Shown here: in pieces, positions 1-8,074 of the stretch
How the letters are laid out: each line of letters opens with the position of its first letter
Position numbering within the stretch: position 1 is the stretch's first letter
The notes under the pieces: model-generated
The model's input: only the letters and a program-made list of their open reading frames with translations
What the model was told of the DNA's origin: nothing
The model's database searches: none
Translations under genes and position numbers: made by a program
DNA from: Lacrimispora xylanisolvens
GTDB taxonomy: Bacteria; Bacillota; Clostridia; Lachnospirales; Lachnospiraceae
Reading direction: 5' to 3'
NCBI GenBank assembly: GCA_017084465.1
Contig: CP070896.1
Coordinates: forward strand, 5,197,501 to 5,261,500
Length of the DNA: 64,000 bases

Positions 1-98
1 AAATTTATGCTTTCCTGATGCCACAGGGGTGGATTTTATAACGTTAATATGTTAAAATACAGATAGACCATAAGGAATAAAAAGGGGATAGATCTCAT

Positions 99-398
99 AT
101 GAATAAAAAAATTAAGACAGATGCCGTTGATCATCTGTTTGAAGCAATTCTAACCTTAAAAACACCGGAGGAGTGCTATACGTTTTTTGAGGATGTATGT
201 ACGGTGAATGAGCTGTTAAGCTTATCCCAGAGATACGAAGTGGCAAAGATGCTTCGGGAAGGCAGAACCTATCTGGAGATTGCAGAGAAGACCGGTGCAT
301 CCACAGCTACCATCAGCCGTGTGAACCGTTCCTTAAATTACGGGAATGACGGTTATGATATGGTATTTAAGCGTCTGGAAGAGAAGAAAGAGATATAG
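99..398 (+). CDS. YerC/YecD family TrpR-related DNA-binding protein
   Basis: A 99-residue, probably all-helical, DNA-binding protein of the TrpR-related YerC/YecD family; ligand and targets of this family are not established. The region around residues 38-75 reads LSLSQRYEVAKML, then a helix-turn-helix with TGASTATISR, the same arrangement as in TrpR. The ATG follows a purine-rich AAAAGGGGATAG stretch. It stands alone and faces the convergent DUF1836 gene; about 40 bases separate them. Family assignment is good, function is open. Confidence 0.85.
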   Translation: MNKKIKTDAVDHLFEAILTLKTPEECYTFFEDVCTVNELLSLSQRYEVAKMLREGRTYLEIAEKTGASTATISRVNRSLNYGNDGYDMVFKRLEEKKEI

Positions 399-440
399 AA
401 AACAGGGGACAAGCCCATACCGGTTCTTGTCCCCTGTTCG

Positions 441-1054
441 TTATTTCTTCCTTTTTAAAGAAGGGTCTTCTCTTAAATCGTCAATAAGCTGTTCGATTAC
501 CTGTTTTTTTACGTATACATCCAGTGACAGCTCACAGATCCAGGAAAAGAGGCGTAAGTATTCCAGGTCTTCACCCTCAATTCCTTTTTCTTCAAAGGTC
601 TTACTGGAACGCTGGTACTTTTCCAGTATGTCGGATTTAATACGTTCTAAATCAGGATCTTCCTGGGAAAATACTTCCTTATAGATTGCTTCTAATGGCA
701 TACCGTCAGAAGGATTAAAGTGCTTTTCGGTAATTGGTCTGAAAAGCTGTTCAATATCATTAAAGGATAACAAATTTTAAAATAGTAGATGAATATAAGC
801 AGAAGAATATGTTCTTTTGTATATTTCTTTTTATTAGGAGCGGGAAGAAGATTATTCTTGGCATAATTGTTGATCATAGTCTTGGTTAAGACCTTATCAT
901 CTGGATAGCGCTTTGTTTCACTTAAATGCTTATCCATAAAAGTAGTAACCTGATCCATATATAAATCAATGTTTGGAATGGTTTCCGGCGAGATATAGCC
1001 AAGCCCATCCAAATGCTCTAAAATTTTTTGTAATCGTTCCTCGTTGGTTTTCAT
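441..1054 (-). CDS. DUF1836 protein, frameshifted
   Basis: One gene read in two frames. The N-terminal part starts MKTNEERLQKILEHL at an ATG with GGAGG just upstream; the C-terminal part continues NLLSFNDIEQLFRPI in another frame. A single missing A in the run AAAA (plus-strand TTTT near 777-780) joins them as YYFKNLLSFNDIEQLF, giving about 204 residues, the normal DUF1836 length. The N-terminal half contains a MerR-like helical segment (DDKVLTKTMINNYAKN and a following KKKYTKEHI), so DNA binding is plausible, but the family has no proven role. The frameshift is probably a sequencing indel. Confidence 0.75.
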
Positions 1055-1192
1055 ATGTCCTCCGTTCTGCACGGGAAAGCTCCGCACATGTGATAATCCC
1101 CTTAGTCATATTATATAGTATTCAATACCAGATGACAAGGGGTAAAAACTCCACTTAAACTAAATATTTTTGAGCATACCAAAATAATTTTC

Positions 1193-1220
1193 TTGACTTT
1201 TGAGGAATGTGTGTTAATCT
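1193..1220 (+). promoter_or_regulatory. Probable sigma-A promoter of ridA
   Basis: TTGACT, a 16-base spacer and TAATCT lie about 40 bases upstream of the ridA start. The -35 is close to consensus, the -10 is weaker. Confidence 0.5.
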
Positions 1221-1259
1221 AGAAATATCATTGTAATGAACGAAAGGAGATACATAATT

Positions 1260-1646
1260 ATGAAAAAAGTTTTGGCGACAGAAAAGGCTCCGGCAGCAAT
1301 TGGTCCTTATTCTCAGGGTGTTCGCGGGGGCGATTATGTGTTCGTGTCCGGTCAGCTTCCCATTGATCCGTCAACCGGTGCATTTGCAGGTGAGGATATT
1401 GCATCTCAGACAAGACAGTCTTTAACCAATATAAAGGCCATACTGGAGAGTGGTGGTTTATCCATGGATCAGGTGGTTAAAACAACGGTATTATTAAAGA
1501 ATATCAATGATTTTGCAGCTATGAATGAAGTTTATGCTACCTTTTTTAAAGGAGAATGCCCTGCCAGAGCAGCATTTGGAGTGGCAGCTCTTCCAAAAGA
1601 CGCATTAGTGGAAATTGAAGCCATTGCATATTGCGGAGAATCATAA
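1260..1646 (+). CDS. ridA: RidA family enamine/imine deaminase
   Basis: A 128-residue RidA/YjgF/Rid protein, a small trimeric cytosolic enzyme that hydrolyses reactive enamines/imines produced by PLP enzymes such as threonine dehydratase. The family signature is visible: APAAIGPYSQ near the N-terminus, FVSGQLPIDP, the ligand-binding arginine in CPARAAFGVAALP (about residues 100-112), and VEIEAIA at the end. The ATG at this position has AAAGGAGA eight bases upstream; the longer in-frame TTG/ATG reading upstream adds residues that the family lacks. It is monocistronic, with its own promoter and terminator. Confidence 0.95.
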   Translation: MKKVLATEKAPAAIGPYSQGVRGGDYVFVSGQLPIDPSTGAFAGEDIASQTRQSLTNIKAILESGGLSMDQVVKTTVLLKNINDFAAMNEVYATFFKGECPARAAFGVAALPKDALVEIEAIAYCGES

Positions 1647-1666
1647 GCTGTATCAGATAAGTAGAA

Positions 1667-1700
1667 AGGGAATGCCGGTTAACTGGCATTCCCTATTTTA
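1667..1700 (+). terminator. Intrinsic terminator of ridA
   Basis: Inverted repeat AGGGAATGCC / GGCATTCCCT separated by a short loop, followed by a T-rich stretch (ATTTTAG). The U-tract is short, so termination may be partial. Confidence 0.7.
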
Positions 1701-1870
1701 GATTCAGGCAATTTGCCCCTTTCCGGGAATGTACGGGGACAAGATGTAGAAATAAAGGACTTTTTGCGAAAGAAATGGGTTGCATATTGGCAGACTTATA
1801 TTATAATTAATTGAGGAAGCTGGATCAGTCCGTTTTCTATGAATTTAAGCAGGAAGTTGGTACTTTAAGG

Positions 1871-3193
1871 ATGAGATTTGAAGAAACGGCAGAGGAATAT
1901 CTAAGCCGTATCCCGATGTGGGCGAAAAAGAAGAATTCACTGGAAGTGATCAGGACGTTTTTAAAAGAGATGGGCGAGCCTGATGAAACCATGAGAATCA
2001 TTCATGTTGCAGGGACCAATGGAAAAGGTTCTGTATGTGCTTTTTTGCAGTCTGTGTTCTTAAGTGCTGGATATAAAGTGGGTACATTTACCTCCCCTCA
2101 TCTGATTGATATAAGAGAACGTTTTTGTGTAAATGGAGAGATGGCATCGGAATCAGCTTTTGCAGACAGCTACCGGACAGTGAGATCGCTTTCTGAACGG
2201 ATGATAGAACAAGGATACTGCCATCCGTCTTATTTTGAATTTTTATTTTATATGGCTATGGATTTATTTCAGAAGTCCGGGGTTGATCTTGTTATACTGG
2301 AAGTTGGCTTAGGCGGAAGGCTTGACACAACCAATGTCATCCGGCATCCCCTGGTATCTGTTATCACCTCAGTCAGTCTGGATCATACGGAATACTTAGG
2401 TGATACGATAGAGATCGCTTCTGAAAAGGCAGGTATTATTAAGAAGAATATTCCGGTGGTGTTTGACGCAAATGACCAGATTGTTTCGGATGTGATCCGA
2501 AAAAGAGCATTGGAACAGGACGCACCTTATTTTGAAACGGACAGGCAGTGTTACCGGATCACAGGATCAGTAAACAACGGCTTCCAGGCAGAACTAAAAG
2601 GGATTAAAGGGGATCTATATCAGGTAATGATTCCTTCTAAAGCCAGATATCAGGTTATGAATGCCCTTCTCGCTTTGCGGGCAGTGGAAGTATCCGGTTT
2701 ACTGGGAGATATGAGACTTAAAAAAACAAGGGAACAGATCCGGACAGGCTTTTTAAAAATGAGCTGGCCTGCCAGAATGGAAGAAGTTCAGCCAGACGTC
2801 TTTTTGGATGGGGCACATAATCCAGGGGGAATGGAAGAATTTGTAAAGACTGGGTCTGAACTGTGTGCAGACAGGAAAAAAAGAGCGAATCTTTTGTTTT
2901 CTGCCGTTTCCGATAAGAATTATCACGAAATGATAAGATTGATTGCAACCAGTCTGCCACTGGATGAAGTTGTAGTGACACATATAGATTCCGATAGAGG
3001 AATTAAGCCAGAGACAGCCTTACATGAGTTTGAAGAAGTGGTTCATTGCGAAATAACAGGATTTCAAAACACAGAGGATGCATTGCTTTCTATGCTTCAT
3101 AAACAAGATGAGGATCATCTGCTGTTTTGTGTAGGTTCACTCTATTTAATGGGTGAGATAAAAGCCGTTTTAAGGAGGATTAAACATGATTGA
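1871..3193 (+). CDS. folC: Folylpolyglutamate synthase / dihydrofolate synthase
   Basis: Mur-ligase-type enzyme (440 residues) that adds glutamate to folates and/or dihydropteroate. The ATP-binding P-loop AGTNGKGS is near residue 47, followed by the typical TFTSPHL and the catalytic-core motif LEVGLGGRLDTTN; the later DGAHNPGG motif belongs to the C-terminal Mur domain. The start chosen, MRFEETAEEYLSRIP, matches how family members begin; an in-frame TTG 60 bases upstream would add an extension without family support, and neither start has an ideal ribosome-binding site. The stop overlaps the next small ORF by 8 bases, so the two are probably translationally coupled. Confidence 0.92.
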   Translation: MRFEETAEEYLSRIPMWAKKKNSLEVIRTFLKEMGEPDETMRIIHVAGTNGKGSVCAFLQSVFLSAGYKVGTFTSPHLIDIRERFCVNGEMASESAFADSYRTVRSLSERMIEQGYCHPSYFEFLFYMAMDLFQKSGVDLVILEVGLGGRLDTTNVIRHPLVSVITSVSLDHTEYLGDTIEIASEKAGIIKKNIPVVFDANDQIVSDVIRKRALEQDAPYFETDRQCYRITGSVNNGFQAELKGIKGDLYQVMIPSKARYQVMNALLALRAVEVSGLLGDMRLKKTREQIRTGFLKMSWPARMEEVQPDVFLDGAHNPGGMEEFVKTGSELCADRKKRANLLFSAVSDKNYHEMIRLIATSLPLDEVVVTHIDSDRGIKPETALHEFEEVVHCEITGFQNTEDALLSMLHKQDEDHLLFCVGSLYLMGEIKAVLRRIKHD

Positions 3194-3326
3194 TTTTGAT
3201 TCTGAGATTAAGGACTACAGGCCAAGCCTGGAGGTCGATGCAGTTGAAGATGCCATTGTAAGAAGTGATTTAACCGATATGAATGATCTTATGATGAATC
3301 TGATTAAAGAAGTCAGCAAGGAATAG
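3186..3326 (+). CDS. Small acidic conserved-position ORF (46 aa)
   Basis: A 46-residue ORF beginning MIDFDSEIKDYRPSLEVDAV, very acidic, with no membrane segment, signal peptide or cysteines. Its ATG lies inside the end of folC (8-base overlap) and its stop is 11 bases before the TPR gene, so it sits in a tight three-gene operon. The preceding AAGGAGGATTAAAC provides a good ribosome-binding site. Function unknown; the operon position and RBS are the evidence that it is translated. Confidence 0.7.
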   Translation: MIDFDSEIKDYRPSLEVDAVEDAIVRSDLTDMNDLMMNLIKEVSKE

Positions 3327-3337
3327 GCGGATAAAAT

Positions 3338-4654
3338 ATGGATTATGAACGAAGAATCCGGGTGATTGCAAACAGCTATTATAATATGGGACTGGAGAAG
3401 GCTAAGCTAAGAGATTTAACCGGATCAGCTGATTGTTTAAAAAAGTGTCTTCATTTTAATAAATATATGACAGATGCAAGGAATCTTCTTGGTCTCATCT
3501 ATTATGAGGTAGGAGAGGTGGGCGATGCACTGGTTCAATGGGTTATCAGCAAGAATTTACAGCCTGAGGATAACCGAGCCGATTACTACCTGGAAGTGAT
3601 TCAGAAGAAAAAGGGCACCATGGATCTGGAGCGGAGGGCAGTGCGCCGGTTTAATCAGGCACTGGCTTACGTCAAAAGCGAAAGTGAGGATCTGGCCATA
3701 CTGCAGCTTAATAAAGCAGTGGAGGACAAGCCCAATTATGTAAAAGCCCAGCTTTTATTTGCACTCCTTTATATCGTACGGGAGGATTACCAGAAAGCAG
3801 GGAAAGCAGTAAATAAGGTGCTTCAAATTGATCATAATCATCCGAAAGCACTTTATTATAAATCAATTATGAAAGACACCGGTATCAGGGTTAAGCCAGA
3901 ACGGGAACCGGAAAAAAGAAAACTAAAGAACGTGGTTTCCCACAGGCAGATGCAGGATGATGATGTGATTATCCCGCCAAGCTATAAGGAAAACACCAGG
4001 GATCAGGCGGTTTTAAACATACTGGCAGGACTTTTGCTGGGAGCCGCGGTGGTGTTCTTTATGGTTATGCCTGCGAACACCAAAGCCATTAACGATAACC
4101 ATAACAAAGAGATGTTAAAATACAGCGAGCAATTAAGCCAGGCTAATCAAAAAGCGGATCTTTTAACACAGCAGCTTAATTCTCTGGAATCAGAAAAGAA
4201 GACAGCAGAGGATTCCCTGGCATCCTTAACCAATAACTCTGACAGCGTTCTGGCTCAGTATCAGTCGGTTATCGGTATTTTACAGGCATATAAAAAGGAT
4301 GATTTTCCATCTGCAGTCAAAATCTATGCAGATCTCAATCCTGGGCTCATTGCTTCAGCAGATGTTCAGGCGATTATTGTTGAGATAAAAAAGGATATGG
4401 CACAGAAGGGATGCCCCATTTTAGAGAGTCTGGGTGATAAAGCCATGGAAGCAGGGGATAGTCAGTCCGCCCTTAATTATTATGCAAAATGTATTGAGTT
4501 AAAACCAGACAGCTGGCAGGCGAAGTTTAAGACTGCCGTTATCTACAAGGGAATGGATCAGAAGGATCAGGCCAATGGTTTGTTTTCTGATATCATAAAT
4601 AACAGCAAAGACGAAACGTTATCTGCTAAGGCGAAAACAGAACGAGGTTTTTAA
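3338..4654 (+). CDS. Membrane-anchored tetratricopeptide repeat protein
   Basis: A 438-residue TPR protein. The first ~180 residues hold several TPR helices on the cytosolic side (for example NSYYNMGLEKAKLRDLTGSA and RNLLGLIYYEVGEVGDAL). One transmembrane segment follows at about residues 226-247 (NILAGLLLGAAVVFFMVMP), then a coiled coil around residues 255-300 (EQLSQANQKADLLTQQL), and another TPR block at the C-terminus (residues about 360-435), presumably outside the membrane. It is the last gene of the folC operon. A scaffold role is plausible from the architecture, but no partner can be named. Confidence 0.85.
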   Translation: MDYERRIRVIANSYYNMGLEKAKLRDLTGSADCLKKCLHFNKYMTDARNLLGLIYYEVGEVGDALVQWVISKNLQPEDNRADYYLEVIQKKKGTMDLERRAVRRFNQALAYVKSESEDLAILQLNKAVEDKPNYVKAQLLFALLYIVREDYQKAGKAVNKVLQIDHNHPKALYYKSIMKDTGIRVKPEREPEKRKLKNVVSHRQMQDDDVIIPPSYKENTRDQAVLNILAGLLLGAAVVFFMVMPANTKAINDNHNKEMLKYSEQLSQANQKADLLTQQLNSLESEKKTAEDSLASLTNNSDSVLAQYQSVIGILQAYKKDDFPSAVKIYADLNPGLIASADVQAIIVEIKKDMAQKGCPILESLGDKAMEAGDSQSALNYYAKCIELKPDSWQAKFKTAVIYKGMDQKDQANGLFSDIINNSKDETLSAKAKTERGF

Positions 4655-4666
4655 TGGCAGAATTCG

Positions 4667-4710
4667 AAAAGACACTACAGAAGAAACATATTTTTGTGGT
4701 GTCTTTTTTT
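4667..4710 (+). terminator. Intrinsic terminator after TPR gene
   Basis: Stem AAAAGACACTAC / GTGGTGTCTTTT (one G-U pair) with an AT-rich loop, followed by a run of seven T. It closes the folC operon. Confidence 0.85.
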
Positions 4711-4793
4711 ATTCACCCGGATTATTTTTCGGTATAAAAAACACTCTTCTCTGGTATTACGGACAGACAATAAGAAATGGAGGAGTATTGCAT

Positions 4794-5135
4794 ATGAATC
4801 AACCACACTTTACGTATGAGGCAGAAGGTCACACATTAATCGTTCATCTGCCGGAGGAACTGGATCATCATAACTGTTCCGGGTTAAAATATGAAACAGA
4901 TTTAATCCTTTCCGAGAATTATATCCGCCGTATTATATTCGATTTTTCCAGTACAAGATTTATGGATTCCTCCGGAATCGGAATCCTGCTTAATCGTTAC
5001 AAACAGATGGCATTAAGCGGAGGAAGTGTAGCCATTTACGGTGCGGGATCTCAGGCTCTTCGCATTCTGAAAATGGGAGGAATTTTAAAATTAATGAAAT
5101 TATATGACTCTAAGGAAGCAGCAGTCACAGGTTGA
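4794..5135 (+). CDS. spoIIAA: Anti-sigma F factor antagonist SpoIIAA
   Basis: A 113-residue STAS-domain protein. In its unphosphorylated form it binds SpoIIAB and releases sigma F in the forespore. The phosphorylatable serine is in FMDSSGIGILLNRY (about residues 55-68), the hallmark of SpoIIAA. The ATG has GGAGGA nine bases upstream; an in-frame TTG two codons earlier is too close to that site. It is first in the spoIIAA-spoIIAB-sigF operon. I did not find a clear sigma-H promoter upstream. Confidence 0.97.
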   Translation: MNQPHFTYEAEGHTLIVHLPEELDHHNCSGLKYETDLILSENYIRRIIFDFSSTRFMDSSGIGILLNRYKQMALSGGSVAIYGAGSQALRILKMGGILKLMKLYDSKEAAVTG

Positions 5136-5145
5136 GGAGGAACAT

Positions 5146-5580
5146 ATGTCAGAACAAAACAAACCAGAAATTCTGAAAATGGAATTGGAAGCCCTGTCCC
5201 AAAATGAAGAATTTGCCAGAGTAGCAGTAGCCGTTTTTATGGCCAGGCTGGATCCTACCCTGGAGGAGGTGGAAGATGTGAAAACGGCTGTCTCAGAGGC
5301 AGTCACCAACGCAGTCATCCATGGATATCAGGGGAAGGGAGGAATCATCTACATAGAAGTGACGGTTGAGGGACAGGAACTGACTGTTTCCGTCAGGGAT
5401 ACAGGAATCGGGATCACAGATATTAAACAGGCGATGGAACCCATGTTTACCACGGATCCTGACGGAGTCCGGTCTGGTATGGGATTCTCTTTTATGGAAG
5501 CATTTATGGATCAGGTGGAAGTCAAGTCGGAACCAGATAAGGGAACTGCGGTGATTATGAAAAAGAAGATTAGCAGGTGA
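5146..5580 (+). CDS. spoIIAB: Anti-sigma F factor / serine kinase SpoIIAB
   Basis: A 144-residue GHKL-type kinase that holds sigma F inactive and phosphorylates SpoIIAA. The N-box EAVTNAVIHGY and the G1-type motif VRDTGIGI are visible, followed by GMGFSFMEAFMD and GTAVIMKK. The start MSEQNKPEILKME has GAGGAGG upstream. The stop codon lies just before the sigF start, in keeping with coupled stoichiometric expression of the partners. Confidence 0.97.
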   Translation: MSEQNKPEILKMELEALSQNEEFARVAVAVFMARLDPTLEEVEDVKTAVSEAVTNAVIHGYQGKGGIIYIEVTVEGQELTVSVRDTGIGITDIKQAMEPMFTTDPDGVRSGMGFSFMEAFMDQVEVKSEPDKGTAVIMKKKISR

Positions 5581-5585
5581 GCCCT

Positions 5586-6299
5586 ATGGATGAGACCATG
5601 AGATTGATACAAATGGCTCACGATGGTGATAAAGCGGCAAGAGACCGGCTTGTGACCGAGAATTTCGGTTTGATCTGGAGTATTGTGCGCAGATTTACGG
5701 GGCGTGGTTATGAGCCTGAGGATTTATTTCAGATTGGAAGCATTGGTTTAATGAAAGCCATTGATAAATTTGATTTATCCTATGAAGTCAAGTTTTCAAC
5801 TTATGCAGTTCCAATGATAACCGGAGAGATCAAGCGTTTCTTAAGAGATGATGGAATCATAAAAGTCAGCCGGTCCATTAAGGAAATGGGAATGAAGGTA
5901 AAAAATGTGCGGGAGGAACTGGTTTACCGCTTTGGAAGAGAGCCTACGGTAGAAGAGATTGCAAGAGAAATCGGGGCCAGTAAAGAAGAAGTGGCAGCTT
6001 CTATAGAAGCTGGAGCTGAGGTGGAATCGTTATATCGTTCTGTCAATAAAAATGACGAAAACAGTCTGCTTCTGATTGATAAAATAGAAGAAGAAAGCTC
6101 TGCACAGGAAGAATTGTTAAACCGTATGGTACTTCGGGAATTGTTAACCGATTTGTCGGACAAGGACAGGGAAATTATTATACGACGGTATTATTACAAT
6201 GAGACTCAGAGTCAGATTGCTGATAAGCTTGGCATTTCCCAGGTTCAGGTTTCCCGGCTGGAAAAAAAGATTTTAAAACAGATGCGCGAAAAATTATAG
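5586..6299 (+). CDS. sigF: RNA polymerase sporulation sigma factor SigF
   Basis: Forespore sigma factor, 237 residues. Region 2 contains the core-binding segment PEDLFQIGSIGLMKAIDKFD and FSTYAVPMITGEIKRFLRDD; region 3 has GREPTVEEIAREIG; region 4 ends with a helix-turn-helix, ETQSQIADKLGISQVQVSRLEKK. The ATG is preceded by AGGTGAG; a GTG overlapping the spoIIAB stop is the alternative start three codons earlier. SigF is held off by SpoIIAB before polar division, and its genes are adjacent. Confidence 0.97.
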   Translation: MDETMRLIQMAHDGDKAARDRLVTENFGLIWSIVRRFTGRGYEPEDLFQIGSIGLMKAIDKFDLSYEVKFSTYAVPMITGEIKRFLRDDGIIKVSRSIKEMGMKVKNVREELVYRFGREPTVEEIAREIGASKEEVAASIEAGAEVESLYRSVNKNDENSLLLIDKIEEESSAQEELLNRMVLRELLTDLSDKDREIIIRRYYYNETQSQIADKLGISQVQVSRLEKKILKQMREKL

Positions 6300-6328
6300 A
6301 ATAAAAAAATTTCATACGGCTCATACTA
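6299..6328 (+). promoter_or_regulatory. Consensus sigma-G promoter of the spoVA operon
   Basis: GAATA, an 18-base spacer and CATACTA. This matches the published Bacillus sigma-G consensus (GHATR, 18 bases, CATNHTA) at every defined position. It lies right after the sigF stop and 36 bases before the small membrane ORF that begins the spoVA operon, which is a sigma-G operon in Bacillus subtilis. Confidence 0.8.
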
Positions 6329-6363
6329 ATTTTGAAAAACCAGAGAAAAGGATGTGAGCATGT

Positions 6364-6522
6364 ATGGAATCCATGAAACATAAGCTAGTCATGACACTAC
6401 TGGTCATATGCTTAATTGCAATTGCAGCTGCAATCTGGTATATGATTGCTGTTATGCCTGATGGTACACAGAAGGAGGGAACACTTGTTGAGGCCGCTCC
6501 AAGATGGGAGATGGTTGCATGA
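6364..6522 (+). CDS. Small single-pass membrane protein at head of spoVA operon
   Basis: A 52-residue ORF starting MESMKHKLVMTLLVICLIAI with one hydrophobic helix (about residues 8-31) and a short polar C-terminal tail ending in PRWEMVA. Its ATG is 36 bases after the sigma-G -10, and its stop overlaps the spoVAA start (ATGA-type overlap), so it should be co-translated with spoVA. The upstream AAAGGATGTGAGC can serve as ribosome-binding site. No known family recognised; a forespore inner-membrane location is inferred from promoter and context. Confidence 0.7.
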   Translation: MESMKHKLVMTLLVICLIAIAAAIWYMIAVMPDGTQKEGTLVEAAPRWEMVA

Positions 6523-7145
6523 GTAAGACCGTATATCTAAACATCAGTGAAATTACAGAGGTACACCACAAGGAAGTACAGCTGAAAGATGTAGCTGATG
6601 TCTATTGTGACGATTCTGCCGTTTTAAATAAGTGTAATGCGCTGCGGATTAAAACCATTCATTCAGATCGTAACAAGCGTTATATTGAGAGTACACTTGA
6701 TGTGATAAAAAAGCTGGTGGAAATGGATCCGGCTATTTCTGTCAATAACGTGGGTAAGGTTGATTATATCATTGATTACCACAGACCCAAATCTCCCAAC
6801 TGGGTGTGGCAGTGGATAAAAACAATTTTTGTCTGCGTGATCTGTTATTGCGGTGCTGCTTTTGCAATTATGACATTTAATAACGATGTGAGCGTTACCG
6901 ATGTGTTCAAGCAAATCTATAAGATTATTATGAGAGAGGAATCCAATGGTTTTACGATTCTGGAAGTCAGCTATTCCGTTGGACTGGCTGTTGGAATTGT
7001 TGGATTTTTTAATCATTTTGCAAAAATTAAGATCAATACCGATCCGACCCCCCTGGAGGTGGAAATGCGCCTTTATGAAGATAATATCAGCAAAACCCTG
7101 ATCCAGAATGAAGGGAGAAAGGAGTCTGATATCGATGCTTCTTAA
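6519..7145 (+). CDS. spoVAA: Stage V sporulation protein AA
   Basis: SpoVAA (208 residues), part of the SpoVA apparatus in the forespore inner membrane that moves dipicolinic acid during sporulation and germination. The N-terminal soluble half (residues 1-95, starting MSKTVYLNISEIT) is followed by two membrane segments (about 100-125, KTIFVCVICYCGAAFAIM, and 150-170, VSYSVGLAVGIVGFFN) and the SpoVAA-type ending with TDPTPLEVEM. The start is chosen because the ATG overlaps the previous stop with GGGAG upstream. Confidence 0.93.
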   Translation: MSKTVYLNISEITEVHHKEVQLKDVADVYCDDSAVLNKCNALRIKTIHSDRNKRYIESTLDVIKKLVEMDPAISVNNVGKVDYIIDYHRPKSPNWVWQWIKTIFVCVICYCGAAFAIMTFNNDVSVTDVFKQIYKIIMREESNGFTILEVSYSVGLAVGIVGFFNHFAKIKINTDPTPLEVEMRLYEDNISKTLIQNEGRKESDIDAS

Positions 7146-7560
7146 AGAGGTGTTGCTATGCTTTGTCGGATTAAGCGCTGGCGGCATCATAGCAGCCGGC
7201 GTTTTTGCTTTTTTGGCAATTATTGGAGTGTTTCCCCGCCTGATTGGATTTACTCATACAAAGAAACACATTATGCTGTATGAGTCATGTATCATTCTTG
7301 GTGGTGTGCTTGGAAATATCGGTGATATTTACGAAACACCCATTGGATTTGGGGGTAATATATTTTTAGGAATCTTTGGACTTGCTGTGGGAATATTTGT
7401 GGGCTGTCTGGTAATGTCTCTGGCAGAAACATTGAAAGCACTACCTGTTTTTAGCAGAAGAGTTAATCTGGGGGTTGGGCTGCAATATATCATACTGTCT
7501 ATCGCTCTTGGTAAATTGACAGGCTCCCTGTTGTTTTTTGCAGAACGCTTTGGACAATAA
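7135..7560 (+). CDS. spoVAB: Stage V sporulation protein AB
   Basis: SpoVAB (141 residues), a polytopic membrane protein with four hydrophobic helices and the recognisable AGGIIAAGVFAFLAIIGVFP and GNIGDIYE segments. It overlaps the end of spoVAA by 11 bases in another frame; the ATG has AAAGGAG upstream. Family members pair with SpoVAA in Clostridia and Bacilli; the precise contribution to dipicolinate transport is not settled. Confidence 0.92.
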   Translation: MLLKEVLLCFVGLSAGGIIAAGVFAFLAIIGVFPRLIGFTHTKKHIMLYESCIILGGVLGNIGDIYETPIGFGGNIFLGIFGLAVGIFVGCLVMSLAETLKALPVFSRRVNLGVGLQYIILSIALGKLTGSLLFFAERFGQ

Positions 7561-7590
7561 TAATAAATATTTACAGAATGGAGGAAACGA

Positions 7591-8043
7591 ATGGAAGTTA
7601 ATAAAAAAGCCTATGAAGCCTATGTAAAGGAAGTAACTCCTGTAAATAAAAAACTCCCCAATATTATCAAAGCTTTTTTTGTAGGAGGAATTATCTGCAC
7701 CATAGGTCAGATTTGCTCCACATTAATCATGAACCAGGGAGTGGAAAAGGATACTGCGTCTGCCTGGACGACTCTGATTTTAATTGCAGCCAGCGTAATT
7801 CTTACTGGTTTAAATATCTATCCCAAAATAACCAAATTTGGCGGTGCCGGAGCTTTGGTACCCATAACCGGCTTCGCAAACTCCGTAGTGGCGCCTGCGG
7901 TAGAATTTAAGGCAGAGGGACAGGTATTTGGAATTGGCTGTAAGATTTTTACCATTGCCGGTCCGGTTATTCTTTACGGCATATTAAGTTCGTGGATACT
8001 GGGAGTGATCGCCTATGTCCTGAAAGCCTTCGGCATAGTGTAG
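7591..8043 (+). CDS. spoVAC: Stage V sporulation protein AC
   Basis: SpoVAC (150 residues), a membrane protein that acts in B. subtilis as a mechanosensitive-type channel for dipicolinate release. Four membrane helices are visible, with the family segment FGGAGALVPITGFANSV (about residues 87-103). GGAGG stands seven bases before the ATG. It is the core channel subunit together with SpoVAD and SpoVAE, encoded just downstream. Confidence 0.96.
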   Translation: MEVNKKAYEAYVKEVTPVNKKLPNIIKAFFVGGIICTIGQICSTLIMNQGVEKDTASAWTTLILIAASVILTGLNIYPKITKFGGAGALVPITGFANSVVAPAVEFKAEGQVFGIGCKIFTIAGPVILYGILSSWILGVIAYVLKAFGIV

Positions 8044-8074
8044 ACCAGACTGAAAGAGAAATGGAGTGAATAAA

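Noticed and set aside
1811..1870. Upstream TTG start of folC adding 20 residues
   Set aside because: Family members begin at about MRFEETAEEYLSRIP, and the extension has no family support. The choice is not certain.
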